A DNA stretch of 51,881 bases from Nocardiopsis suaedae (GTDB lineage Bacteria > Actinomycetota > Actinomycetes > Streptosporangiales > Streptosporangiaceae). The notes under the pieces are model-generated. The model was not told the origin of the DNA. It made no database searches and was given only the letters and a program-made list of their open reading frames with translations. Shown in pieces: positions 1 through 9,758 of this stretch (positions are counted from its first letter, which is position 1; each line of letters opens with the position of its first letter). Made by a program: the position numbers and the translations under genes. The stretch covers positions 1 to 51,881 of the forward strand of contig NZ_JAQFWP010000050.1 of the NCBI RefSeq assembly GCF_027706745.1, given 5' to 3'.

Positions 1-1407
<1,407 letters not shown>

Positions 1408-1420
1408 GCGCCCGCGATGA

Positions 1421-3598
1421 TCAACGTGGAGCTTGCGGCAGGGCCTTGATGCGCTCATCGGTGCGGAGGAAGTCGACCCCGCGTCCCATCTGCTCGTACA
1501 TCCGCCGGGCCTCGACCAGTTCCCGCAGTGCTTCGGGCCGACGGCCCTGCGCGACGCGCAGCTCCGCGCGCTGGGCGACCACGTCGGCGACGCGCCGCCG
1601 CGAACCGCTCTCGTCGAACGCCTCCAGCGCCTCGGCCAGGCGGGCCTCCGCGGCGCCGTACTCCCCCTCGGCGGCGTCCAGGTCGGCCAGGGACATCAGG
1701 ATGCGCCCCTCGTTGTACAGATCACGGTCGGCCAGCGCGCGCACCTCGGCCCAGGCCGCCTCCAGCTCCCCTCTGGACGCGTGCGCCTCGCCCGCCCTAT
1801 GCAGGTGGCGGGCCAGCTTCTGGCGCTCGACCAGAACGGCGCGCATGTCGCCGCTCTTGTGGGCGAGTGCGAGCGACCGCTCCTGCTCCTCTCTGGCCCC
1901 GGCCGTATCCCCCCGCGCCGCGAGCACCTCCGCCAGCATCTCCGAAGCGGTGGACATCAACAGGGCCTTGTCCTCTGGGGCGCCCCCGGCACCGGCATCG
2001 CCCGACGCCTCTTCCACCGCTTGACGCGCCTGCCCTTCGGCCTCGTCGAGCCTGTCGCGGTCGAGATCGCTCATCTCCAGCAGGGCGCGGACGAGCTGCG
2101 ACCGCACCTTGGCCACCAGCAGCGGCGGGGCGAGCCTGGGCCCGGCGTCCCACCGCGCCTTCTCCAACACCGGCTCGTGCGTGGAGATGATGTCGTGGAA
2201 CAGGGAGTCCTTGAAGTACAGGGCCCACAGCACCTGGCAGAGCCTCAGCCCCTGGTGCGATCCCGGCCCGTCCTCCTCTGCGGCCAGGTACACCGCCTGT
2301 TCCAGGGCGAGCCGCTCCTCCCCGAGCCAGCGCTTCGCTTCCGCGACCCGGGTGAACGACCGGGGTTCCCTGCGCTCCTCCGCGATCAGGCGCCGTCCCG
2401 GCATCAGCATCAGGTGGGCGTCCAAGGCCAGCGAGTGGCATGCGGCGCAGTACCGCTTGACGAGCAGGTCGCGCCCTTGGTCACGGTCGAACCCCGCCCA
2501 GCGCGCTTCGGCGATCTCGCGCAGGTCGGTGTGGAGGCGGAACCGCGGGCCGTCCTCACCGGCTTCGGACTCGACCAGCCCGAGGTCCACCAGCGACCGC
2601 AGCCGGGTGTCGGCGTCCTCCCGGTCGAGTGCCAGTGCCAGCACCCTGTGCCCCACAGGCCGTCCGACCAGGGCCAGCAACCCGACGAGCATCCTGTCGG
2701 TCGGTTCCAGCGCCTCGTAGGCGGCATCCACGGATCCCAACGTGTCCTCCTCGCCGGTGGCGGCCGCGCGCCGGTGTTCGAGAGCGGCCCTGCGGACGCC
2801 GCGCATCGTGCGGCCGTGCCTGGCGAGCGGTTCCCGGAGCCCTTCCGGGGAGGCGTCCGGAAGGCCGAGGGCGGCCAGCTCCATCCCCAGCAGGGTCAAC
2901 GCGGCCTTCTCGCTCAGGGGGCCGACCTGCACGGGGTGGACCTCCAACGTGCCGAACTCGGGGTGGCGCAGGGTGTCTCCCCCGGCGCCGCCGACGACCA
3001 CGACGATGCTCCCGCGCGCCCCCGGCAGCAGTCGCTCGACGTCGCGCGCGCTGCGCGGGTTCTCCACGATCAGGGCGGTGGGCCCCTGGTCGCGTGTGAC
3101 GGCCCGGAAGAGGGACGACGGGTCGGTGCCGAGCATCTCGTCCGGCACGCCCATGTCCCGCAGCAGCTCTTGGAGGGCTCTGCGGACCGGCAGGTACCCC
3201 AGGTTCACGGTCCGGGCGACGCGCCGGTGTTCCGAGGCGGCCCGCGCCAGCCAGTCTCCGCACATCAGGCGCGCGGTGGCGGTCAGGCCGCTCCCCGATT
3301 CGCCGTACACACGGAAGACCGACACCGGTGACGCCTGGGGGCGCCACCCCTGCCACAGCTCCAGCGCGCACCGCTCGGCGTCGGGGTGCCAGCCCAGGAA
3401 CGGCGGGGCGGCGAGCGCTGTGTCCCCTTCGGGCCGGTACACGGCACGGCGGCCCCGGTCCTCGACCACCTTCAGGTGGAACCCCCCGTAGACGGTGCCC
3501 GCCTGGACGACGTTCCCCGTCACGCCGACCGCGTTGTTCCACGCGCCTACGGGGAGCGCTCCGGCGCGGTCGGGGCTGCTGTCGTCGATCGGGGTCAT
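1421..3598 (-). CDS. NB-ARC-like STAND protein with TPR C-terminus (degenerate P-loop)
   Basis: A 725-residue protein. The N-terminus has a GNVVQAGTVYGG motif typical of actinobacterial STAND proteins. A P-loop-like stretch GESGSGLTA (about residue 100) has Leu where the catalytic Lys of GxxxxGKT/S should be. The Walker B-like segment LIVEN lacks the usual LVLDD/N form, and the sensor segment VVVVGG lacks the usual Ser/Thr-Arg. Residues about 500-720 form Ala/Glu-rich helical pairs typical of TPRs. The ATG at 3598 follows AGGAAGG at good spacing. STAND proteins are usually nucleotide-driven signal switches; this one may have lost hydrolysis. Target unknown. Confidence 0.75.
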   Translation of the reverse strand: MTPIDDSSPDRAGALPVGAWNNAVGVTGNVVQAGTVYGGFHLKVVEDRGRRAVYRPEGDTALAAPPFLGWHPDAERCALELWQGWRPQASPVSVFRVYGESGSGLTATARLMCGDWLARAASEHRRVARTVNLGYLPVRRALQELLRDMGVPDEMLGTDPSSLFRAVTRDQGPTALIVENPRSARDVERLLPGARGSIVVVVGGAGGDTLRHPEFGTLEVHPVQVGPLSEKAALTLLGMELAALGLPDASPEGLREPLARHGRTMRGVRRAALEHRRAAATGEEDTLGSVDAAYEALEPTDRMLVGLLALVGRPVGHRVLALALDREDADTRLRSLVDLGLVESEAGEDGPRFRLHTDLREIAEARWAGFDRDQGRDLLVKRYCAACHSLALDAHLMLMPGRRLIAEERREPRSFTRVAEAKRWLGEERLALEQAVYLAAEEDGPGSHQGLRLCQVLWALYFKDSLFHDIISTHEPVLEKARWDAGPRLAPPLLVAKVRSQLVRALLEMSDLDRDRLDEAEGQARQAVEEASGDAGAGGAPEDKALLMSTASEMLAEVLAARGDTAGAREEQERSLALAHKSGDMRAVLVERQKLARHLHRAGEAHASRGELEAAWAEVRALADRDLYNEGRILMSLADLDAAEGEYGAAEARLAEALEAFDESGSRRRVADVVAQRAELRVAQGRRPEALRELVEARRMYEQMGRGVDFLRTDERIKALPQAPR

Positions 3599-3840
3599 CC
3601 AAGCCTTCCTGGGGGTCGCGGCGGCCCGTCCGATGCCGGGAAACCCTATCCTCTCGGCCTTCCCGCGCCCTGCCGCGCCGCACCGCAGTGTCCCCGAGTG
3701 TCCCCATCCGGCCGTCCCCCCGGCCCCGCCCCGGCGGCGCGCGGGCGGAACGTCCCGTGCCCGGTGCGGACACCGGACCGCCGCCCCCGTCTCCCCGACC
3801 CGTGCGCCTCCGGCCGCCGCGTGGCACGATGGGCCCCGTC

Positions 3841-3856
3841 ACTGGTCTAGACCGAT
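3841..3856 (+). promoter_or_regulatory. DasR-responsive element (dre)
   Basis: ACTGGTCTAGACCGAT matches the Streptomyces dre consensus ACTGGTCTAGACCACT at 14 of 16 positions, with a perfect GGTCTAGACC core. It ends 11 bp before the GTG of the GH20 hexosaminidase gene, just before or overlapping its ribosome binding site, a place where a bound repressor would block transcription. DasR is the GntR-family repressor of chitin and N-acetylglucosamine genes, released by glucosamine-6-phosphate, so site and gene function agree. Confidence 0.85.
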
Positions 3857-3867
3857 GAGGAGCCTCC

Positions 3868-5457
3868 GTGCCTGCACTCCCCCTGGTCCCCCTCCCCGCC
3901 GAGACCCTGCCCGGCGGCGCTGCGGGCCGTGGCGCCGACGGCCTGGAGCTGGACGCCTCCACCCGCATCGACGCCGACCCCGAGGCCGCCGGGACCGAGG
4001 CGTGGCTCCGCGCCGAGCTGGGCGCCGCCACGGGCCTGCCGCTGCCGCCCGGGCGCGGCGAGGACGCGCGGCTGCGGCTCACCGTCGACCCCGACGCCGG
4101 GCTGGGCCCCGAGGGCTACCGCCTCATCGCCGACGACGAGGGCGCCGTCGTCGTGGGCCACGACCCGGCCGGGGTGTTCTACGGCGCGCAGACCCTGCGC
4201 CAGCTCCTGCCGTCGGCCGCCTACCGCCGCTCGGCCCTGGGCGGGCGGGTCTGGCGGCTGCCGTCGGTGCGCATCACCGACCGCCCCCGCTTCGGCTGGC
4301 GCGGCTGCATGCTGGACGTGGCCCGGCACTTCATGCCCAAGCACGGGGTACTGCGCTTCATCGACCTGATGGCCATGCACAAGCTGAACGTGCTGCACCT
4401 GCACCTGACCGACGACCAGGGCTGGCGGGTGGAGATCCGGCGCTACCCCCGGCTCACCGAGGTGGGCGCGTGGCGCGCGGAGAGCCAGGTCGGCGCGGGC
4501 ACCCCCAAGACCTTCGACGGGCGCCCGCACGGCGGCTTCTACACCCGGGAGGACATCCGCGAGATCGTCGCCTACGCCGCCGCCCGCCACATCACCGTGG
4601 TGCCCGAGGTGGACGTTCCCGGCCACTCCCAGGCCGCCATCGCCGCCTACCCCGAGCTGGGCGAGGGCGGACAGGTCGGGGTGGGCCGGGAGTGGGGGAT
4701 CATCGAGACGGTCCTCAACACCACCGACGAAACGATCGCGTTCTACCGCGGCGTCTTCGACGAGATCATGGAGCTGTTCCCCAGCCCCTACATCTGCGTG
4801 GGCGGGGACGAGTGCCCCAAAGGGCAGTGGCGCGCCAGCGAGACGGCGCAGGCCCGCATCGCCGAGGAGGGCCTCGGGGACGAGGACGCCCTGCAGAGCT
4901 GGTTCATCCGCCGGTTCGACGCCTACTTCGCGTCCAAGGGACGCCGCCTGCTCGGCTGGGACGAGATCCTGGAGGGCGGCCTGGCCGAGGGGGCGACGGT
5001 GCTGTCCTGGCGCGGGACCAAGGGCGGCATCGCCGCGGCCCAGGCCGGACACGACGTGATCATGTGCCCCACCGCCACCTCCTACCTGGACTACCGCCAG
5101 TCGGACGGGCCGGACGAGCCGATCCCGGTGGGCACCCTGCTGACGGTGGCCGACGTCTACGGCTCCGAGCCGGTCCCGCCGGAGCTGGCCGAGCAGGGCG
5201 CCGAGCACGTCCTCGGGGCGCAGGTCAACATCTGGACCGAGCACATGGACTCGCCCAGGACCGTGGACTTCATGGCCTTCCCCCGCCTGTCGGCCTTCGC
5301 CGAGGTGGCGTGGTCCTCGCACGAGCGGTCTTTCGAGGAGTTCCTCCCGCGCCTGGAGGCGCACCTGGAGCGCCTGGACGCCGTCGGCGTCGAGTACAGG
5401 CCGCTGGACGGCCCGCACCCGTGGCAGCGCCGCCCGGGGGTGGAGGGCCGCCCCTGA
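3868..5457 (+). CDS. Beta-N-acetylhexosaminidase, GH20
   Basis: A 529-residue family 20 glycoside hydrolase that removes terminal N-acetylhexosamine from chitobiose or related glycans. Residues about 1-130 are the GH20b-like N-terminal domain; the TIM barrel follows, starting near RFGWRGCMLDVARHF. The catalytic Asp-Glu pair lies in ICVGGDECP near residue 315. HLTDDQGWR and PEVDVPGHS are family motifs. GTG 3868 is preceded by GAGGAG at 5 bp. No signal peptide is seen, so it is probably cytoplasmic and acts on imported chito-oligosaccharides, which fits the dre site directly upstream. Confidence 0.93.
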   Translation: MPALPLVPLPAETLPGGAAGRGADGLELDASTRIDADPEAAGTEAWLRAELGAATGLPLPPGRGEDARLRLTVDPDAGLGPEGYRLIADDEGAVVVGHDPAGVFYGAQTLRQLLPSAAYRRSALGGRVWRLPSVRITDRPRFGWRGCMLDVARHFMPKHGVLRFIDLMAMHKLNVLHLHLTDDQGWRVEIRRYPRLTEVGAWRAESQVGAGTPKTFDGRPHGGFYTREDIREIVAYAAARHITVVPEVDVPGHSQAAIAAYPELGEGGQVGVGREWGIIETVLNTTDETIAFYRGVFDEIMELFPSPYICVGGDECPKGQWRASETAQARIAEEGLGDEDALQSWFIRRFDAYFASKGRRLLGWDEILEGGLAEGATVLSWRGTKGGIAAAQAGHDVIMCPTATSYLDYRQSDGPDEPIPVGTLLTVADVYGSEPVPPELAEQGAEHVLGAQVNIWTEHMDSPRTVDFMAFPRLSAFAEVAWSSHERSFEEFLPRLEAHLERLDAVGVEYRPLDGPHPWQRRPGVEGRP

Positions 5458-5465
5458 CGCGCACG

Positions 5466-5496
5466 GCGGCCCGGCCCCGTGCGGGGGCCGGGCCGC
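5466..5496 (+). terminator. GC-rich hairpin between convergent genes
   Basis: A 13-bp perfect stem (5466-5478 with 5484-5496) and 5-nt loop lie just after the GH20 stop, between it and the convergent glycerophosphodiesterase. It could end transcription from both sides. No T-tract, as is common in actinomycetes. Confidence 0.8.
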
Positions 5497-5545
5497 GTCG
5501 GCCGGTCGCTCCTGCGCCGGCCCCTCCTACGGTGGCGGTCCCGTG

Positions 5546-6484
5546 TCAGGCCGCCGCTTCGGCCTCCTCGGCGGCCTCGGAGCGCTCGTGTTCGCGGATC
5601 ACCTGGCGGGCGATGTCCGGGTAGTCGGTGATGAGCCCGTCGACGCCCTTGTCCAGGGCCGTGCGCATGTCGTCGGCGTCGTTGACCGTGTAGGTCACCA
5701 CGGCCATCCCCTCGTCGTGCACCGCGTCCACGTAGTCGGCGGTCAGGGTCTTGTGGCTCGGGTTGATCTGGTCGGCCCAGCGCGCGTAGTCGTCGATCTC
5801 GCCCTCGGGGACCTGGCCGAGCAGCCCGTGCGGGACGGTCGGCAGCAGGTCGTGCGAGCGCTCCACCGACGCCCAGTCGAAGCTCTGGATGACGAGGCGG
5901 TGCTTGCCGCGCTTGCCGACCGGCACCAGCCAGGCGGGGTTGCGGGCCAGGGTCTCGGAGATGTCGGCCTCGATGCCGGGGTAGAGGACCGGCGCCTTGA
6001 CCTCCAGGAGCAGGTTCAGACCGTGCTTGCGCAGCCGGTCCAGGGCCTCCTGGAAGGTCGGCACCTTCTCCCCCTCGAAGGCGGGGTCGAACCAGGAGCC
6101 CGCGTCCAGGCTGCGGATCTCCTGGAGGGTGAAGTCGGCGACGTCGTAGGAGCCGCGCCCCGGGAAGACGTCCTCGGCGTCCGTGGTGCGCTCCAGCGTG
6201 GTGTCGTGGAAGACGACCAGCTCGCCGTCCTTGGTGCGCTGCACGTCGATCTCGACGGTCGTGGCGCCGCGGACCTTGGCGGCGTCGATCGCGGCGAGGG
6301 TGTTCTCGGGCGCGTACCCCGAGGCGCCCCGGTGGGCGACGTCGAGGACCGACAGCGCCGCGGAGCCGCTCGCGGGGCCGAGCGGGGAGTAACGGAGTCC
6401 GGTGTCGTCTGCTGCCACGGCGGAACCCCCGCCCACCAAGGCGAGAGCCAGGGTGGCCGCGGTGAACCCGAGCCGTCGGATCAT
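5546..6484 (-). CDS. Secreted glycerophosphodiester phosphodiesterase
   Basis: A 312-residue GDPD-family TIM barrel that hydrolyses glycerophosphodiesters to glycerol-3-phosphate and an alcohol. Family motifs are present: HRGASGYAPENT (catalytic His plus Glu), EIDVQRTKDGELVVFHD (metal ligands and second His) and LEVKAP. The N-terminus is a signal peptide ending near AVA-A. The ATG at 6484 is chosen because GAAGGAG lies 4 bp upstream; the ATG at 6499 has no such site. The C-terminus is a short Glu/Ala tail. It probably acts outside the cell on lipid or teichoic-acid breakdown products. Confidence 0.92.
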   Translation of the reverse strand: MIRRLGFTAATLALALVGGGSAVAADDTGLRYSPLGPASGSAALSVLDVAHRGASGYAPENTLAAIDAAKVRGATTVEIDVQRTKDGELVVFHDTTLERTTDAEDVFPGRGSYDVADFTLQEIRSLDAGSWFDPAFEGEKVPTFQEALDRLRKHGLNLLLEVKAPVLYPGIEADISETLARNPAWLVPVGKRGKHRLVIQSFDWASVERSHDLLPTVPHGLLGQVPEGEIDDYARWADQINPSHKTLTADYVDAVHDEGMAVVTYTVNDADDMRTALDKGVDGLITDYPDIARQVIREHERSEAAEEAEAAA

Positions 6485-6682
6485 GACACTCCTTCTCATC
6501 GAGACCGGTTCTCACCGACCGTTCAAGACTCGACTCGGACGGTTACCGCCGGGTGACCTCGAAGCGAGGCGCCCGTGCCGCCCCTGGGAACACCCCGGCG
6601 GGGGCGGAGCGAAATCTCGACACGATGCACTCCTTGTGACCGATTCACTACGTCGTGTGCGACTTTTGATGGTGATGACAGT

Positions 6683-6712
6683 TTGCACCACGCAACGTGT
6701 CATTCCTACAAC
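6683..6712 (+). promoter_or_regulatory. Candidate promoter of the acidic secreted protein gene
   Basis: TTGCAC (6683-6688) and TACAAC (6707-6712) are separated by 18 bp and lie 28 bp before the ATG at 6741. They are a moderate match to housekeeping -35/-10 boxes in the AT-richer gap between two divergent secreted-protein genes. Confidence 0.4.
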
Positions 6713-6740
6713 GCTAGGTAGTCAAACGAGAGGTCGAAAC

Positions 6741-8147
6741 ATGCGCAAGCACCACAAGCGGTGGACAGCGCTGGCAGGGACGACCGCCGTCTGTCTGGCC
6801 GGGTTCGGCCTGCTGGGCGGCGCGTCGGCCGCCGCGGACGACGACGAGGGCCTGCGCTGGCCGGTCATCCAGCAGCGCGCCTCGACCTACGCCATCGACG
6901 GTTTCGAGATCGGATACCTGCCGGCGGAGCTGGAGCGGTACGGGATCAGCGCCGAGTCGGCCACGGGCAAGAAGGGCGAGCGGGCCTCGCACATCGCGTG
7001 GGTGCAGGGGCCGGACGCCACCTACGGCAAGGTCGCGATCCTGAGGGACCCGGACCTGACCTCGCTCGACGTGCTGCGGAGCCAGCGCTACGACCACCTC
7101 GAGGACGCGTCCCTGGAGCGGGTGGAGGCCGAGTCCGAGAGGCAGGAGGCCTACGTCTCCGAGTCCACGGGCGACTACTTCTTCCTCCAGGAGGAGGGCG
7201 TCGCGGTCGCGGCCTACCTGCAGCCCGACAAGTGGGACGCCGAGGAGCTGGCCAAGTTCGCCACCTCGGTCCGCCCGCAGGCCGCCGAGGTGGAGGAGGC
7301 CGCGGACCAGTCCGAGGACGACCCGCCGTCGGACGAGGGGGCCGAGGAGCCCGCGGCCGAAGACCCCGCCGAGGAGTCCCCGGCAGGCGGGGCCCCGGCG
7401 GAAGAGGCCCCGGAGGAGCCCGCGGCCGAAGACCCCGCGGCCGAAGACCCCGCCGCCGAGGAGCCGGGGGCAGAGGAGGCGCCCGCCGCTGAAGAGCCGG
7501 CGGCCGAAGCCCCCGCGGCGGAGGACCCGGAGGCAGAGGCTCCGGTAGAGGAGGCCCCGGCGGAGGAGGAGCCTGCCGCCGAAGACCCCGCCGCCGGGGG
7601 CGAGGCCACCGAGGGCGAGAGCACTGAGGGCGCTGAGACCGCCGAGGCCGCACCGGATGCCGAGGACGCGGCGGCCGACACCGGCGCCGAGGACGCGGCC
7701 GGCTCCGAGGGGGCCGCGGACGGCACCACCGAGCAGAACGCCGAGTCGGACGCCGAGGGCACCGAGACGGACGCCGGTGAGGCGGCCGCCGGAGGGGACG
7801 AGGGCGCCGAGGCCGCGACCGACGGGGAGACCGTGGGCATCCGCCTTCCCGAAGGGGCGACCGCCGCCGACGTGCGGACCTGCCTGGCCGAGGAGATCAC
7901 CGGCGGGGAGCTGGACAAGGAGATGCGGGAGACCGCCCGGGACGCGGAGAAGTTCACCGGGTTCTGGGGCAAGACGGCCATCGCCGACCGCAGGACCGCG
8001 GTGGACGCCTGCATCGAGCGGCTGAAGGCCGACGAGTGGTGGTACGAGGAAGGCGCCGAGAAGGGCGATGAGGAGGTCGGCGCGCGCTACGCGGGCGCAT
8101 GGCGCGAGGCGCCGTGGACCCTGCCCGCCCAGCGCATGGGCGACTGA
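6741..8147 (+). CDS. Secreted acidic protein with Glu/Ala/Pro low-complexity region
   Basis: A 468-residue protein starting at ATG 6741 (GAGAGG upstream). Residues 1-33 are a signal peptide ending in SAAA. A folded N-terminal domain (to about residue 185) follows; it resembles a small extracellular domain but I do not recognise the family. Residues about 190-370 are a highly acidic stretch built from short EEPAAED-like units. The last about 95 residues are again ordered (Cys in DVRTC and DACIERL may pair). No cell-wall anchor is seen. The central region may be a wall-spanning or cation-binding linker, by inference only. Confidence 0.8.
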   Translation: MRKHHKRWTALAGTTAVCLAGFGLLGGASAAADDDEGLRWPVIQQRASTYAIDGFEIGYLPAELERYGISAESATGKKGERASHIAWVQGPDATYGKVAILRDPDLTSLDVLRSQRYDHLEDASLERVEAESERQEAYVSESTGDYFFLQEEGVAVAAYLQPDKWDAEELAKFATSVRPQAAEVEEAADQSEDDPPSDEGAEEPAAEDPAEESPAGGAPAEEAPEEPAAEDPAAEDPAAEEPGAEEAPAAEEPAAEAPAAEDPEAEAPVEEAPAEEEPAAEDPAAGGEATEGESTEGAETAEAAPDAEDAAADTGAEDAAGSEGAADGTTEQNAESDAEGTETDAGEAAAGGDEGAEAATDGETVGIRLPEGATAADVRTCLAEEITGGELDKEMRETARDAEKFTGFWGKTAIADRRTAVDACIERLKADEWWYEEGAEKGDEEVGARYAGAWREAPWTLPAQRMGD

Positions 8148-8191
8148 GCAGGTGGTGCGCTCGGCCGTGAGCACGACCGACGAGCACCGGG

Positions 8192-8219
8192 GGCGCCGCC
8201 GTGCGAGCACGGCGGCGCC
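8192..8219 (+). terminator. Hairpin terminator after the acidic protein gene
   Basis: GGCGCCGCCGTGC (8192-8204) and its exact reverse complement (8207-8219) form a near-perfect palindrome 45 bp after the stop at 8147, followed by TT. The 2-nt centre means the real loop takes in the innermost pairs. Confidence 0.8.
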
Positions 8220-8234
8220 TTGGCGTCCCCCTCT

Positions 8235-8300
8235 GCGATGATCTCGGCAAAGGTGCTGTCATTCCGGCGATTCAGGCAGCGCTTTCGCCGAGATCATCGC
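8235..8300. repeat. Long inverted repeat between convergent genes
   Basis: GCGATGATCTCGGC (8235-8248) is the exact reverse complement of 8287-8300, and AAAG/CTTT next to the arms extends the pairing. The arms enclose about 38 bp. It sits between the terminator of the acidic protein gene and the 3' end of the fumarylacetoacetase-like gene. It could be that operon's terminator or a small palindromic mobile repeat; no coding potential. Confidence 0.75.
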
Positions 8301-8312
8301 GGGGAGGAGGCG

Positions 8313-9758
8313 TCACTCCTGGGACGCCGGGGCCACGGTCCCCTCGGCCTCGCCCAGACTGATGAAGCCGCCTCCCAGACCGGGCGCGGTGGCGGTCACC
8401 GACACGCGGTCGCCGTCCTCCAGGAAGGCGCGTTCCGAACCGTCCGCAAGCACCAGCGGATGCTCCCCTCCGTCGCCCAGCTCCAAAAGGCTCCCGCGCT
8501 CCTCGCGGGCCGGGCCCGCGCCCGACACCGTCCCCGTCGACACCAGGTCGCCGGTCTCCAGCGCCGTCCCGTCGGCCGTCAGCTGCGCCACGAGCTGATC
8601 CGGCGTCCAGTACGCCCCGCACAGCCGCGGCCGGGCCACCGTCTGGCCGTTCACCCGCAGCTCGAACCCCATTGCCAGTGCCCAGTCGGCGATGCTGCGC
8701 AGGTGGGGCAGCGGCGGCCTGCGGTCACGGGCCGGGATACGGGCCGCCCCTAGGGCGTCCAGCGGCACCACCCACGGCGAGACCGACGTGGCGACCGCCC
8801 GGCCCGGCAGCGGCCCCCGCGCGTCGTCCTCGGCGGGCAGGTCGCGGGCGGACCACGCGGCGATCAGCACGGCGCCGAACACGTGCTCGGCGAACTCGCC
8901 CACCGGGACCCGGCTGCCCGGCGTGCTCGGCGCGCCCACCACGAACGCCAGCTCGGCACCGACGTCCAGGCGCCTGCTCGGACCGAGGTCGCCTTCGGCG
9001 AGCGAAGGCGCGCTCCCGGAAGGCTCCGTGTTCCCAGAGGGCTCCGCGCTCCCGGTGGATCCCGTGCTCCCGATGAGTCCCGTGTTCCCAGTGGATCCGC
9101 CTGCACCGGCGGCCCCGGCCCCGGGCTCGGACGGAGGCCGAGCACCGGCCGCGGTGCGGGGGGCGCCCTCCCATCCGCCGTTCAACGCCGCCCCTGGGAC
9201 GGCTCCGTTCCCCTCCCGGCGCGCCGCCCGCCGTCCCCTCGGGCGCGGCACCGGGCCGCCCGGATCGGTCACCGACGCGGGCCGTCCCCCGCCGCCCAGC
9301 GGGCGGTCCTCCCAGGGCCCCGGAAGGACCTCCTCCCCGGGCGCCAGGATCCGCGCCGCGTTGCTCGCGTACTCCAGCGAGCACAGGTACCCCGTGTGCG
9401 CGTGCGGCGCGACCGGGGCCGCCATCTCCACCCGCTCCAGCGGGATCAGGTGCGGTTCGGCCTGGGCCCGCCCCGCCTCGTCGGCCAGCATCCCTGCGAT
9501 GCGCGCGCGCACCGCGCGCCAGGCGATCGGCCCCCTCGCCATGAACGGCACCAGCGACGGCCGGGCGAACTCGGGCTCCCTCAGCAGCGGCGCCAGGTCG
9601 AGCACCATGCCGCCGATGCGCGCCCCCACCCGGGCCGGTCCGCCCCCGCCTTCGCGGAAGACCCCGTAGGGCAGGTTGTCCGCGCCGTATCCGGCCTCGT
9701 CCGCGCCGGACACCCACGTCGTCCTCGTCCCGGTCGTCCGCTCCGTGTCCGCGGTCAC
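8313..9758 (-). CDS. Fumarylacetoacetase-like protein lacking most active-site residues
   Basis: A 481-residue protein that aligns with fumarylacetoacetase along its length (NLPYGVF start, GPSRRLD, WSARD, ATSVSPWVVPLDA). Relative to mouse FAH, metal ligand Asp126 is Gly123, catalytic His133 is Tyr130, Glu199 is Gly267 and Asp233 is Ala301; only Glu201 (Glu269) remains. The GYHGRAS loop has become GGGGRPAS. A Gly/Ser/Thr-rich insert at about 205-252 has no counterpart. The GTG start overlaps the previous stop by 4 bp, so it is translationally coupled. It ends the homogentisate operon by position, but fumarylacetoacetate hydrolysis by this protein is doubtful. Confidence 0.8.
   Translation of the reverse strand: MTADTERTTGTRTTWVSGADEAGYGADNLPYGVFREGGGGPARVGARIGGMVLDLAPLLREPEFARPSLVPFMARGPIAWRAVRARIAGMLADEAGRAQAEPHLIPLERVEMAAPVAPHAHTGYLCSLEYASNAARILAPGEEVLPGPWEDRPLGGGGRPASVTDPGGPVPRPRGRRAARREGNGAVPGAALNGGWEGAPRTAAGARPPSEPGAGAAGAGGSTGNTGLIGSTGSTGSAEPSGNTEPSGSAPSLAEGDLGPSRRLDVGAELAFVVGAPSTPGSRVPVGEFAEHVFGAVLIAAWSARDLPAEDDARGPLPGRAVATSVSPWVVPLDALGAARIPARDRRPPLPHLRSIADWALAMGFELRVNGQTVARPRLCGAYWTPDQLVAQLTADGTALETGDLVSTGTVSGAGPAREERGSLLELGDGGEHPLVLADGSERAFLEDGDRVSVTATAPGLGGGFISLGEAEGTVAPASQE

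Noticed and set aside
4000-5418. 523-codon minus-strand frame opposite the GH20 gene
   Set aside because: It is the antisense shadow of a clear hexosaminidase with catalytic motifs; no start signal.
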